A stretch of DNA of 64,000 bases from Crocinitomicaceae bacterium (GTDB lineage: Bacteria; Bacteroidota; Bacteroidia; Flavobacteriales_D; Crocinitomicaceae): positions 124,001-188,000 of the forward strand of contig JAQVCM010000007.1 of assembly GCA_028689775.1 (NCBI GenBank). The letters are read 5' to 3'. Positions 25,888 through 34,734 of this stretch are shown here, piece by piece. Made by a program: the position numbers and the translations under genes. The notes under the pieces were generated by a model. It searched no databases and was not told where the DNA came from. It saw only the letters and a list, made by a program, of their open reading frames with translations. How positions within the stretch are numbered: position 1 is the first letter of the stretch; the number at the start of each line of letters is the position of its first letter.

Positions 25888-28466
25888 TGTACATGAATAA
25901 AATTTTAAAAAGATCCTTATTTATTTTGCTATTCACCGTTTCTTCGTTTGCCATTGCGCAAGTTGAGGATTCTGTTAAGGTAAATACAGGACCAACACCA
26001 ATCGGAACCACTTCTTTCGATTATTCGCAACCGCAACAATATGAGCTAGGGCCAATTCGTGTAGAGGGTGCTGATAATTACGATCACCAAGCCATTCAAT
26101 TAATTGCTGGTTTGAGACAAGGTCAAAGCATCATGATTCCAGGTGATAAAATTTCAAAAGCCATTAAGAATTTATGGAATGAAGGTCTATTTTCAGATGT
26201 TGAGATTTATGCTGATAAAGAAGTAGCAGGAGTTGTATACTTGGTAATCGCCGTTACGCCTCGTCCGAAATTATCTCGTTTCAAATTCAAAGGAATTAAC
26301 AAACGAGATGCAGATAAAATTAGAACTGAAATTTCGCTTTTCTCCGGAAAAACAATCAATGAGAACTTGGTTTTCTCAACACAAGCAAAAATTAAGGGAT
26401 ACTTTAGAGAGAAAGGATATTATTCTGTTAAAGTAGATATCAAACGGGAAGCTGATAGTTTGATGAACAATTCTGAAATCTTTATCATTGATATCAACCG
26501 CGGTAAAAAAGTAGGGATTGGAGAATTGACCATTGAAGGAAATGAATCCATTCCAACTTGGAAATTGAGAGGGGCAATGAAAGACACGAAACGTAAATCT
26601 GTTTTGCGTGTTTTCAAAAGATCTAAATTTTCTGTTTCTGCGTATGAAAGAGATAAATTGGCTCTAATCACAAAATTCAATGCAATCGGATTGAGAGATG
26701 CTGCCATTACGTTTGATACAGTTTATCAGTTCGATGAAAAAAACTTGCACATCAACATCAAAGTGGACGAAGGTAAAAAATACTATTTCGGAGATATTGA
26801 ATGGTTGGGGAATACCAAATTTAGAAGTAGTTATTTAGATACCGTACTAGGAATTAAATACGGAGATGTTTACAATAAAACCTTGTTGGACATGCGTCTG
26901 AACATGAGTCAAGATGGAAGAGATATTTCTTCACTTTACATGGACAGAGGATATTTGTTTTTTCAAATCAATGCGGTTGAAAAGAACGTGAAAGACAACC
27001 ACATTGCTTATCAGGTAAGAATCATCGAAGGAAAAGAAGCTCGTGTTAAAAACATCATCATCAAAGGAAATACGAAAACCAATGAGCACGTAATTCGTCG
27101 TGAAATTCGTACCAAACCGGGAGATCTCTTTAACAGAAACGACATCATTCGTACGCAACGTGAATTAGCACAATTGGGGTATTTCAACGAACAAGCATTC
27201 CAAATTAATCCCCTGCCAAATCCACAAGAAGGAACGGTAGACATTGAATACGTAGTAGAAGAAAAATCATCGGATCAAATTGAATTATCGGGTGGTTATG
27301 GTGCTGGTCGCGTAATTGGTACACTTGGTTTGACCTTCAATAATTTTTCTTTGAAAAATACATTTAACGGTTCAGCTTGGTCTCCATTACCTTCGGGAGA
27401 TGGACAGCGTTTATCCATCCGTGGACAAACAAATGGTAAATTTTATCAAGGATATAACTTCTCTTTCACAGAACCTTGGTTAGGCGGAAAGAAACCAAAC
27501 TCTTTGTCTTTTTGGATTAATCATACCCAGTTTTCTCAAAATGGATATGGCAAAAGAAATGTGAATTATAGTGGTGTTGGTATATCAGGAGTTGGAGTTG
27601 GTTTAGGACGACGTAAGAAAATTCCAGATGATTATTTTAGTGCATACTATGAATTTGCATATCAGTATTACGATGTTGGTAAATACAATATATTTCAAGA
27701 CTTTAGCACAGGATATTCAAATGACATTAGTTTAAAATACGTCCTACAAAGAAATTCTGTAAACGTTCCGATTTATCCTTCAGAAGGATCTAACTTAACG
27801 TTCTCTGCAAAAGGTTCGCTTCCGTATTCATACTTTGATAACATCAGTGATTATTCCACACAAAGTGCTCAAGAGCGTTACAAGTACTTGGAATATTACA
27901 AATTGAAATTTACGGGTGAATGGTACTTTCCATTGACAAGCGATAAAAAACTGGTATTAATGCCACGAATTGGTTTTGGATTCATGGGCGCTTACACGAA
28001 ATCGAAAGGTCTTTCACCGTTTGAGCGTTACTCCATGGGAGGAAGTGGATTGACGGGTGTAAATTCATTTGGTGGACGAGAAATTATTGCGATGCGAGGT
28101 TACGAAGACAACAGCATGTCGTCAGAACAAGGAGATCCAATTGTAGCGAAATACACGATGGAATTGAGATATCCAATCTCTTTAAATCCGCAAGCAACGT
28201 TCTATGTGTTGGCGTTTGGAGAAGCAGGAAATACGTACCCGACGATTGATAAATTCAATCCATTCAATGTAAAACGTGCAGCTGGTGTTGGGATCCGTGT
28301 ATTCCTTCCGATGTTTGGAATGCTTGGATTGGATTACGGTTGGGGCTTCGATACTTTAGATCCACATGCCTATGGTTTTGGAAAAAGTTCAGATATTGAT
28401 GTAACGCAGAAAGGATATTTCGGTAAATTGAACTTTACGATAGGTATGAACTTAGGAGAATTGTAA
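25887..28466 (+). CDS. bamA: Outer membrane protein assembly factor BamA
   Basis: 859-residue core of the BAM machine. A signal peptide (SLFILLFTVSSFAIAQ) is followed by five POTRA domains over about residues 50-440; typical segments are IRVEGADNYDHQAI and VKNIIIKGNTKTNEHVIRREI. A 16-stranded barrel then runs to the C-terminus. The conserved loop-6 motif appears as MRGYED, and the protein ends with a barrel-type terminal strand KLNFTIGMNLGEL. It folds and inserts outer-membrane proteins, including the PorV and PorP barrels of this window. A second Met two codons later is an equally plausible start. Confidence 0.97.
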   Translation: MYMNKILKRSLFILLFTVSSFAIAQVEDSVKVNTGPTPIGTTSFDYSQPQQYELGPIRVEGADNYDHQAIQLIAGLRQGQSIMIPGDKISKAIKNLWNEGLFSDVEIYADKEVAGVVYLVIAVTPRPKLSRFKFKGINKRDADKIRTEISLFSGKTINENLVFSTQAKIKGYFREKGYYSVKVDIKREADSLMNNSEIFIIDINRGKKVGIGELTIEGNESIPTWKLRGAMKDTKRKSVLRVFKRSKFSVSAYERDKLALITKFNAIGLRDAAITFDTVYQFDEKNLHINIKVDEGKKYYFGDIEWLGNTKFRSSYLDTVLGIKYGDVYNKTLLDMRLNMSQDGRDISSLYMDRGYLFFQINAVEKNVKDNHIAYQVRIIEGKEARVKNIIIKGNTKTNEHVIRREIRTKPGDLFNRNDIIRTQRELAQLGYFNEQAFQINPLPNPQEGTVDIEYVVEEKSSDQIELSGGYGAGRVIGTLGLTFNNFSLKNTFNGSAWSPLPSGDGQRLSIRGQTNGKFYQGYNFSFTEPWLGGKKPNSLSFWINHTQFSQNGYGKRNVNYSGVGISGVGVGLGRRKKIPDDYFSAYYEFAYQYYDVGKYNIFQDFSTGYSNDISLKYVLQRNSVNVPIYPSEGSNLTFSAKGSLPYSYFDNISDYSTQSAQERYKYLEYYKLKFTGEWYFPLTSDKKLVLMPRIGFGFMGAYTKSKGLSPFERYSMGGSGLTGVNSFGGREIIAMRGYEDNSMSSEQGDPIVAKYTMELRYPISLNPQATFYVLAFGEAGNTYPTIDKFNPFNVKRAAGVGIRVFLPMFGMLGLDYGWGFDTLDPHAYGFGKSSDIDVTQKGYFGKLNFTIGMNLGEL

Positions 28467-28493
28467 TTCAATGTGAGTTTACAATAAATGTAT

Positions 28494-28501
28494 TATATTT
28501 G
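28494..28501 (+). promoter_or_regulatory. -7 box (TATATTTG) before the first skp gene
   Basis: Matches TAnnTTTG in the 58-bp gap between bamA and the first OmpH-family gene, 24 bases before its ATG. No convincing -33 was found. It suggests extra transcription of the chaperones independent of bamA. Confidence 0.45.
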
Positions 28502-28524
28502 ACGTTCGAAAGCAAAGAAAAAAC

Positions 28525-29052
28525 ATGAAGCAATTATTTTTCGGTTTATTATTAATTATTGGCACATCATTTGCCTCCTCTGCACAGAAGTACGGTTACA
28601 TTGATTCTGATTACATCATGGAAAATGTTCCCGACTATCAAGAGGCAAAAGATAAATTAAATAAACTTGCAGACCGATGGACAAAAGAAATAGAAGATAG
28701 ATACGACATTCTCAAGAAAAAGAAAGAAGCTTTTGCGAGAGAAGAAGTGCTTTTGCCAGTAGAAGAGAAAGCCAAACGCGCCAATGAAATTGAAGAATTA
28801 GAAACCGAAGCAATGGAAATGCAAAAATTGCGATTTGGTGTCAAAGGAGATTATTTTCAAAAAAGGCAAGAATTGATTAAACCAATTCAAGATCAAGTTT
28901 TCGAAGCCATGCAAAAAGTTGCTTCAAATAAAAATTACAGTTTCGTTTTTGACAAAGCAAATCAAAGTAATCTAATTTATGCAGATGATAAATTTGATCT
29001 CAGCGATGATGTTTTGAAACAAATGGGATTCAAGGTAAGTAATAAAAAGTAA
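28525..29052 (+). CDS. OmpH/Skp family periplasmic chaperone, copy 1
   Basis: 175 residues: signal peptide (GLLLIIGTSFASSAQ), a short beta start (KYGYIDSDYIMENVPDYQEA), a long charged coiled-coil hairpin from about residue 40 to 130, and a final beta strand (KNYSFVFDKANQSNLIYAD). Skp trimers hold unfolded outer-membrane proteins in the periplasm and pass them to BAM. The position after bamA and before a second copy is typical of Bacteroidota. Confidence 0.93.
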   Translation: MKQLFFGLLLIIGTSFASSAQKYGYIDSDYIMENVPDYQEAKDKLNKLADRWTKEIEDRYDILKKKKEAFAREEVLLPVEEKAKRANEIEELETEAMEMQKLRFGVKGDYFQKRQELIKPIQDQVFEAMQKVASNKNYSFVFDKANQSNLIYADDKFDLSDDVLKQMGFKVSNKK

Positions 29053-29072
29053 AATAGATAAACAAGAAGAAC

Positions 29073-29591
29073 ATGAGAAAATTAATAATTGCTTTAATCG
29101 TAATGATGTCAGTTGGTACGTTAAGTGCACAATCTAAAATCGGTCACATCAACTCTAATAAATTGTTGGATACGCTTCCTTCAAGAAAAGTAGCGATTAA
29201 AACACTGGAAGATTTTGGTGCTGCTGGAGAAAAAGAATTGACCGAAATGGAAACTGAACTTCAGAAAATTTACCAAGAATACCAAGCTAAAGGAAAAACA
29301 CTTTCCGAAGTGATGCGTCAGTATGAAGAAGAAAGAATTCAGAAAAAACAACAAGCTTTGCAAACACGTGAACAAGAATTGCAACAACAAATGTCTGCTT
29401 TGAGTTCTGATTTGAATGCTCCAATCTTGAAAAGATTACAAAAAGCAGTTGACATCGTTGCTGAACGTAAAAAATTGAATTACATCTTTGACGAATCGCA
29501 AGCAATTTACTCAAAAGGTGGAACAGATTTAACCAGCGAAGTAATGAGTGAGTTGTTGAAAATCGATGCTGAAGACACCAAGAAAAAATAA
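29073..29591 (+). CDS. OmpH/Skp family periplasmic chaperone, copy 2
   Basis: 172 residues with signal peptide (LIIALIVMMSVGTLSAQ), the Skp start KIGHINSNKLLDTLPSRK, a coiled-coil arm rich in Gln and Glu (about 45-125) and the ending KKLNYIFDESQAIYSKGG. It is clearly a diverged duplicate of the gene 20 bp upstream, with a more glutamine-rich arm. The pair is closed by a strong terminator before murI. Confidence 0.93.
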   Translation: MRKLIIALIVMMSVGTLSAQSKIGHINSNKLLDTLPSRKVAIKTLEDFGAAGEKELTEMETELQKIYQEYQAKGKTLSEVMRQYEEERIQKKQQALQTREQELQQQMSALSSDLNAPILKRLQKAVDIVAERKKLNYIFDESQAIYSKGGTDLTSEVMSELLKIDAEDTKKK

Positions 29592-29612
29592 TTTACAATT
29601 TGACATTTTGAA

Positions 29613-29641
29613 AGACGGCTAGCATTAGCCGTCTTTTTTTG
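29613..29641 (+). terminator. Terminator after skp copy 2
   Basis: Perfect 9-bp stem AGACGGCTA/TAGCCGTCT with GCAT loop, followed by a run of T. Confidence 0.92.
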
Positions 29642-29657
29642 TTACTTTTAAAATCAA

Positions 29658-30485
29658 ATGAAGAACTTACATCCCATTGGCGTATTTGATTCTGGCTACG
29701 GTGGTTTGACTGTCTTGGCTGAGCTTCAAAATAAACTTCCTGAATACGATTTTTTGTACTTGGGTGACAATGCCCGTGCGCCGTATGGAACAAGATCTTT
29801 TGAAACGGTCTATGAGTTCACTCTACAAGCAGTAACATACTTGTTTGAGCAAAATTGTGAATTAGTGATCTTAGCGTGTAATACGGCATCAGCAAAAGCG
29901 TTGAGAACGATTCAACAAAATGATCTACCAATTAAATTTCCGGGCAAGCGAGTTTTGGGTGTCATCCGACCAAGTGCTGAATCTGTTGATACATTTACCA
30001 AAAGTAAACACGTTGGAATCCTTGCAACCGAAGGAACTGTAAAATCAGATTCGTATCGAATTGAAATTAATAAATTATTTCCAGAGATAGTGGTCACGCA
30101 ACATGCTTGTCCGCTTTGGGTTCCTTTGATTGAAAATAACAAATACCAAACAGCAGGAGGAAAGGCATTGATTTTAGAAGATTTGACAAACCTATTAGAA
30201 AAGGATTCGAAAATTGATGCAATTATTTTAGGATGTACACATTATCCAATTGTTCAGGAATTCATTCAAGCGCACGTGCCAAAAAGCATTCAAGTTATTT
30301 CGCAGGGACAAATTGTGGCGGATAAATTGGAAGATTACCTCCAACGTCATTCAGAAATTGATTCAAAATTGACCAAGAATGGAATGTCAAGGTATTTAAC
30401 AACTGATAGCGCTAGCACGTTCGACGAAGATGCTTCTCGAATATTAGGAAAAATCGTTCATTCAGAGCATTTGAAATTGATTTAA
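29658..30485 (+). CDS. murI: Glutamate racemase
   Basis: 275 residues. It makes D-glutamate for peptidoglycan from L-glutamate without a cofactor, using two cysteines: Cys74 in LACNTASA and Cys193 in LGCTHYPI. Other motifs are FDSGYGGLTVL (residues 10-20) and GDNARAPYGTRS near 36. The ATG lies only 17 bases after the T-tract of the preceding terminator, with a TACTTTTA box between (29643-29650), so the leader must be very short. Confidence 0.97.
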   Translation: MKNLHPIGVFDSGYGGLTVLAELQNKLPEYDFLYLGDNARAPYGTRSFETVYEFTLQAVTYLFEQNCELVILACNTASAKALRTIQQNDLPIKFPGKRVLGVIRPSAESVDTFTKSKHVGILATEGTVKSDSYRIEINKLFPEIVVTQHACPLWVPLIENNKYQTAGGKALILEDLTNLLEKDSKIDAIILGCTHYPIVQEFIQAHVPKSIQVISQGQIVADKLEDYLQRHSEIDSKLTKNGMSRYLTTDSASTFDEDASRILGKIVHSEHLKLI

Positions 30486-30534
30486 TTTTCTGAATCTTTA
30501 ACGACAAACCTCGTATCTCCCTGACATAAAAAAC

Positions 30535-30542
30535 TATCTTTG
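30535..30542 (+). promoter_or_regulatory. -7 box (TATCTTTG) before the OmpA-like lipoprotein gene
   Basis: Matches TAnnTTTG, 27 bases before ATG 30570. The -33 element is not clear. Confidence 0.5.
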
Positions 30543-30569
30543 TGATAGAAATTTTTAAAACAAAATCCC

Positions 30570-31463
30570 ATGTTAAAATTCAACTACCTTCTTTTATTAG
30601 CTGGTTCATCTTTATTTATCAGTTCTTGTAAACCAATCTATCAATGCGGAGACAACATTCCACAAAAGGAAGTTTTTGGAGGAAAACGCATCAAAGCGGT
30701 CGTGTCTGAAAGAGATCAATTATGTGATAACTTGAAGATCCAAGAAAATGAAAACGCAGGTTTGAAAATAAAAGTTTCTGACCTAGAAACAAGCAAACAA
30801 AAATTAGAAGATAAATACAGCAATCTTTTCAAAGAAAATATTTCTCAAGCGGATCAATATACGGAAGCGCTGAGAATGAAATCGGATGAATTGAAAGAAA
30901 AAGAAAGATTACTTTCTGAAAGAGAGAAAGCCTTGCGTGATATGAAAGCAGTGATAGCACGTCAAGATTCCATTACACAGCGATTGAACGATGTGCTTAG
31001 AAATGCGTTGTTAGGATTTAATTCAGATGAATTGTCTGTTGAAATTAGAGATGGAAAAGTGTACGTTTCAATGTCTGATAAATTACTTTTCAAATCGGGT
31101 AGTGCCAATGTAGAAGACAAAGGAAAAGAAGCAATGAAATTATTGGCAGATGTATTGAGTAAAAATCCAGACATCAATATTTTGGTGGAAGGTCATACCG
31201 ATAACATTCCAATCAAAACAGCAATTTACAAAGATAACTGGGATTTAAGCGTTGGTCGCGCAACTTCAATTGTTCGTTTGTTGACAGATGAATACAAATT
31301 AGTTCCAACGCGAGTTACTGCATCTGGAAAAGGTGAATTTTCTCCAAAAGCGAACAACGAAACTGCTGAAGGAAGAGCAAAAAACAGAAGAACTGAGATT
31401 ATCTTGACACCAAAATTGGATGAAATCATGCAACTTTTGAATTCAAAAGAATCTAAAAAATAG
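30570..31463 (+). CDS. OmpA family lipoprotein with coiled coil
   Basis: 297 residues. Lipobox FISSC (Cys at residue 20) anchors it, probably to the outer membrane. A coiled coil runs from about 45 to 135 (heptads of Leu, Lys, Glu). The C-terminal OmpA domain, about 165-290, contains LLFKSGSANVEDKG, ILVEGHTDNIPI and the helix NWDLSVGRATSIVRLL, with the peptidoglycan-binding Asp/Arg pattern ending GRAKNRRTEI. It likely tethers the outer membrane to peptidoglycan, like a Pal with a long spacer. It sits between murI and rnhA. Confidence 0.93.
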   Translation: MLKFNYLLLLAGSSLFISSCKPIYQCGDNIPQKEVFGGKRIKAVVSERDQLCDNLKIQENENAGLKIKVSDLETSKQKLEDKYSNLFKENISQADQYTEALRMKSDELKEKERLLSEREKALRDMKAVIARQDSITQRLNDVLRNALLGFNSDELSVEIRDGKVYVSMSDKLLFKSGSANVEDKGKEAMKLLADVLSKNPDINILVEGHTDNIPIKTAIYKDNWDLSVGRATSIVRLLTDEYKLVPTRVTASGKGEFSPKANNETAEGRAKNRRTEIILTPKLDEIMQLLNSKESKK

Positions 31464-31492
31464 TAGTTACATCGATTTTACAATTTCCTTAG

Positions 31493-31978
31493 ATGGACAG
31501 TAAGAAATGCATTGAGCTGTTTACGGATGGCGCAGCAAAAGGAAATCCAGGACCAGGAGGTTACGGAACCATATTAAGATTTGGAAGCCTTGAGAAAGAA
31601 TTTTCTCAGGGCTTTCGCCTTACCACCAATAACCGAATGGAATTGTTGGCAGTAATTGTTGGATTGGAGGCGCTGAGATCTAAAATTCATCCAGTGAGAA
31701 TCGTTTCAGATTCTAAATACGTAGTTGATTCCATCTCTAAAAGATGGGTTTTTGGTTGGGTGAAAAAAGGATTCAAAGGAAAGAAAAATCCAGATCTTTG
31801 GAAGCGCTATTTAATAGCTCAGGAAGGTTTAGAGATTGAGATGGTTTGGATCAAAGGTCACAACGGGCATCCAGAAAACGAACGCTGTGATGTGCTTGCA
31901 GTAAACGCTTCTCTTTCAAGAAACTTGGGAATAGATGTTTACTACGAATCAATCAAAGATTCAGAAGAATTGTTTTGA
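31493..31978 (+). CDS. rnhA: Ribonuclease HI
   Basis: 161 residues. It degrades RNA in RNA-DNA hybrids. The catalytic acidic residues are Asp12 (LFTDGAAKGNPGPGG), Glu50 (NNRMELLAV), Asp73 (VSDSKYVVDS) and the Asp of ENERCDVLA near residue 136. The basic handle segment WVKKGFKGKKNPDLW is present, so this is the full HI type, without an N-terminal hybrid-binding domain. It lies 29 bp after the OmpA-like gene and may be cotranscribed. Confidence 0.96.
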   Translation: MDSKKCIELFTDGAAKGNPGPGGYGTILRFGSLEKEFSQGFRLTTNNRMELLAVIVGLEALRSKIHPVRIVSDSKYVVDSISKRWVFGWVKKGFKGKKNPDLWKRYLIAQEGLEIEMVWIKGHNGHPENERCDVLAVNASLSRNLGIDVYYESIKDSEELF

Positions 31979-31988
31979 TTCTGTGATT

Positions 31989-32003
31989 CACGCTTTAAGC
32001 GTG
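31989..32003. terminator. Small hairpin between convergent genes
   Basis: CACGC-TTTAA-GCGTG dyad, extendable by flanking ATT/AAT, in the 16-bp gap between rnhA and the leftward gene. The stop codon of the latter is in the loop. It has no T-tract, so termination is only possible. Confidence 0.35.
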
Positions 32004-32672
32004 TAATTCACTCGAGCACGCTTTGATAAACGTATAAACTAAGGGATGCGGAATTTCTCTTGTTGATGAGATCTGTGGACAAAATCCGCAAGCAACAAAA
32101 AACGGATGACTTTTTAAACTCACGATTTCTGCTTCTTCAAATTGATTCAAAGCTTCCACATCAATTAATTCATTTTTCAAATGAGCCATAATTTGCGGAT
32201 ATAGACTAAATCTTGAAGAAGTGAGTTCTATTTGATTGTGATTTTCATATAGCTTTTTTAGCGCAAGAGATTCTGGATTGATGGTTAGTTTTTCAAATTG
32301 ATCTCCTTCTACCAAATTATCTGAAATGATTTTTTCATTGTTTGGATTGAAATTATTTTGATTGACCAAGACTTCTAAAAGCGATTTGAAACCTTCGCCG
32401 GTTATAAATGTCGGAACACCTGTCAGCATAATTTTCTCGATTGAGCCATGCAAGTAAAAGTGATTGTTATCTCCTGGACTGAACCAAAAACCATCGTATT
32501 CATTCAAAGACTGTGTTTTCAATCGCATGACTTCATCCAGCGTAATCCAATAGTAATTGATTTCAAAGTCTAAAAATCTAGATGCATGATCAATGGCGAG
32601 GTTTGTTGCGTGATGCGCATTGAGTGTAAAATTAAAGTTGCCAATGATGGCGATCTTGAGTGTAGTTCTCAT
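31995..32672 (-). CDS. CTP-synthase C-terminal-like amidotransferase homologue without nucleophile
   Basis: 225 residues resembling the CTP synthase C-terminal region-related class I amidotransferase family. The features are the N-terminal IAIIGNFNF strand, GFWFSPGDNNHF near 61 and the characteristic HPFFVACGFCPQ with PHPLVYTFIKAC near the end. At the nucleophile elbow, where family members have Cys, this protein reads ITGEGFKSLLE, with Glu93 in the Cys position by my alignment. It is therefore probably not a glutaminase. Role unknown; two other Cys near residues 195-198 could matter. Convergent with rnhA. Confidence 0.7.
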   Translation of the reverse strand: MRTTLKIAIIGNFNFTLNAHHATNLAIDHASRFLDFEINYYWITLDEVMRLKTQSLNEYDGFWFSPGDNNHFYLHGSIEKIMLTGVPTFITGEGFKSLLEVLVNQNNFNPNNEKIISDNLVEGDQFEKLTINPESLALKKLYENHNQIELTSSRFSLYPQIMAHLKNELIDVEALNQFEEAEIVSLKSHPFFVACGFCPQISSTREIPHPLVYTFIKACSSELHA

Positions 32673-32702
32673 TCTTTTACAGTTTTGACCACGACAAGGT
32701 AC

Positions 32703-32733
32703 AAAAAATGCTGTTCATAACCTGAACAGCATT
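32703..32733 (-). terminator. Terminator of the leftward lipoprotein gene
   Basis: Perfect 11-bp stem (AATGCTGTTCA/TGAACAGCATT) with TAACC loop; on the minus strand it runs into a T-run. It lies between the lipoprotein stop and the next leftward gene. Confidence 0.85.
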
Positions 32734-32756
32734 GTTAATATCTCTTATTTTGTAAA

Positions 32757-33437
32757 TTATCTTTTGTACCAACCTTTCATCACACCGTTGGTGATGTCAA
32801 ATTGTTGTTCGTCGTAGGTCGTATCGTTTGGAGTTGGAGCAACATTTTCAACGACAGTCATAAATGTATGGTAAACTCTACATTTAAAATTAGCGACGTA
32901 TTTCGAGTAGTCACCTGTTTTATCTGTTTCTTGAACTACACTAGAAAATACCATTTTGTTGAAACCGTTGTCTGTTTCTTTTGTAACCCAAACATTTCCT
33001 GCATTATCGCGGTAAGAAACTTCAACACCACCCGTATTTAAAGGAGTAGAGACAGCTTCTGCCGTATAAAGAGGTGTTAAGTTTGTTTTGAAAAAATCAT
33101 TGAAAATAATTGGTGGTGGACCGTCCGTTCCCGCTCCATCATAGCGCATGTTTCCTGCACTTATTTTAATAGCAATTAATTTCTCAGCTGATTTTATTTC
33201 TGAAAAATAAGTAGCAATGGTGAGTCCTGTTGGCGGAACAAAAATAGATTTTTTCGCTTCCAAAAAATAACCATTTACATTTTGTGTAAGTTCGAGTGGT
33301 GAACCGTTAATTAAACCGTTGAAACTGCATATTAATTCTACTCTGGGGTCTGGAGCTGGAATGATTTCATGCTTGATACATGAAGAGAAACCAAGTGCTA
33401 GCATTGAACCTAGAAGTAAAGTATGAGTAATTTTCAT
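32757..33437 (-). CDS. Lipoprotein related to the sigma-operon lipoprotein
   Basis: 226 residues, lipobox GFSSC (Cys at residue 20). The mature N-terminus KHEIIPAPDPRVEL, then FNGLINGSPLELTQNVNGYF, parallels KREIIPTP and FEIEGIFFADTFKL-type sequence in the lipoprotein at 18177. The C-terminal part (VEVSYRDNAGNVWVT, then KMVFSSVVQETD) parallels its VITYFRNGALYSS and LVFYSLDSSG segments. The pattern is that of small Bacteroidota surface lipoproteins. Function unknown. It is a single-gene unit with its own promoter box and terminator. Confidence 0.68.
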   Translation of the reverse strand: MKITHTLLLGSMLALGFSSCIKHEIIPAPDPRVELICSFNGLINGSPLELTQNVNGYFLEAKKSIFVPPTGLTIATYFSEIKSAEKLIAIKISAGNMRYDGAGTDGPPPIIFNDFFKTNLTPLYTAEAVSTPLNTGGVEVSYRDNAGNVWVTKETDNGFNKMVFSSVVQETDKTGDYSKYVANFKCRVYHTFMTVVENVAPTPNDTTYDEQQFDITNGVMKGWYKR

Positions 33438-33483
33438 ATCGTTTAAAGTTTTATTTTAATTAAGCTAAATTAAGATTAGTCTC

Positions 33484-33491
33484 CAAATGTA
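33484..33491 (-). promoter_or_regulatory. -7 box (TACATTTG) of the leftward lipoprotein gene
   Basis: Minus-strand TAnnTTTG match, 46 bases before ATG 33437. No clear -33 was found. Confidence 0.5.
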
Positions 33492-33571
33492 CATTTTATT
33501 TTATTAAAATGAACGTCTATAGACACTTTAGTAAACGAAACTTTTGGTAAATGGTTGGTTGAAGTGTGAAT

Positions 33572-33892
33572 TTAAGCTCTGATTTGTCGGAGTGGCGCAT
33601 TGAATTCGATGTGCTCAATCCATAAATTTCCCAAACCAGATTTTTCACATTCCATGGAATACAATTGATTTCCATCAGCTAACTGAATGTTTTCAAAACA
33701 ACTCATAACATCGGTGTTTGACGCAAGTTGTTGAAGACGACCAATTAATCGGTTGATGTCTGTATGGTTTACAATCAATTCTGTTCTATAAGTGTCAGCT
33801 CCTTGTGAAATTTGACATGTCACAAACGCTTCATTGGTTCCGGATTCAAATTCAATTGATTCAACGTTTATTCTGTTTAAAATTGATTTCAT
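33572..33892 (-). CDS. Small conserved-looking protein of unknown function
   Basis: 106 residues, soluble, no signal peptide or membrane segment. A beta-rich N-terminal half (VESIEFESGTNEAFVTCQIS) is followed by a helix (HTDINRLIGRLQQLASN) and a second beta part (QLYSMECEKSGL). Codon use is like that of its neighbours and no overlapping gene competes, so I take it as real. I do not recognise the family. It is an isolated gene with 134 bp to the next leftward gene and 266 bp upstream. Confidence 0.65.
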   Translation of the reverse strand: MKSILNRINVESIEFESGTNEAFVTCQISQGADTYRTELIVNHTDINRLIGRLQQLASNTDVMSCFENIQLADGNQLYSMECEKSGLGNLWIEHIEFNAPLRQIRA

Positions 33893-34103
33893 ATGTCTAT
33901 AATTTATCTTTTAAAGGGCACATGGTTTCGCCACTGTAGTCTTCTTGTATCTGTCAGACTATTGTTATGGCTTATTTCATAACCTTTAATTTAGATTACA
34001 AAACTACGGTGGCAGAACGTAATCTATTTACGTTCTACTTAACTAAATCAACTTTCTTTTAAAATTTACATCATTTTTGCAAAGTTTTTCAAAATTTTGA
34101 AAA

Positions 34104-34139
34104 TAAAAAAAGCCTGAAACTTATAAGAATCAGGCTTTT
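34104..34139 (-). terminator. Terminator of the DUF2147 gene
   Basis: AAGCCTGA/TCAGGCTT stem with a 12-nt loop; on the minus strand it is followed by seven T. It lies 20 bases beyond the stop at 34159. Confidence 0.88.
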
Positions 34140-34158
34140 GATGTTTTTTTGAATTCAA

Positions 34159-34593
34159 TTACTCATTGACACGAATCCAAGTTTGAGTTCTGAAGAAAGG
34201 TCCGATGTACCCTCTTAGGTATAATTTATTTGGATCTTTTGGGTCTAGCCAAATTTTGGTACTGTATGTTTTTCCATTTTCCGGATCAACGATTGTTCCT
34301 CCAGCCCATTCTGTTCCATTCCATTTCCCGTTGCGAACAATTTGTAAACCTACTAAGGGTTGATTTTTTCTATCATCTGTACATTTTTTACAAACTGGAT
34401 TTTCTTCTCTTCCTTCACGCGGATACAGATAGGTTATTTTTCCGTACAAACTTTCTTTGTATTTGTATAGTTCAACAACCGATTTTTTCTTTCCAGATTC
34501 ATCGTCTATGGTCGTCCATTTCCCAACGCAAGATTGACTCATTGCCAGGTGACTTACGAGCGCAAAAGTAATTAATAAGAGTACGTTTTTCAT
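34159..34593 (-). CDS. DUF2147 domain secreted protein
   Basis: 144 residues with signal peptide (LLLITFALVSHLAMSQ). The DUF2147 domain fills the rest: VGKWTTIDDESGKKKSVVEL, then GKITYLYP, a CKKC motif within NPVCKKCTDD, and the GGTIVDPENGKTYSTKIWLD block ending LRGYIGPFFRTQTW. The family is a lipocalin-like periplasmic protein of unknown function; the Cys pair is common in it. A single-gene unit. Confidence 0.92.
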   Translation of the reverse strand: MKNVLLLITFALVSHLAMSQSCVGKWTTIDDESGKKKSVVELYKYKESLYGKITYLYPREGREENPVCKKCTDDRKNQPLVGLQIVRNGKWNGTEWAGGTIVDPENGKTYSTKIWLDPKDPNKLYLRGYIGPFFRTQTWIRVNE

Positions 34594-34734
34594 AATGCAG
34601 ATTTTATTAGTGAGTTTAATTGGTTGTTTTCTTGTTGTTCGTTCAACAAGGTCGTTTATTTAGTAATCAATTTGAATGCCAAAAAGATTTGTTAAAACTA
34701 GCGATTAAAATGGATATTCAAAAAGATTTTTGAA

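Noticed and set aside
28525-29591. Two skp genes as a recent tandem duplication artefact
   Set aside because: They differ strongly in sequence and in the coiled-coil arm; paired Skp genes here are normal in Bacteroidota.
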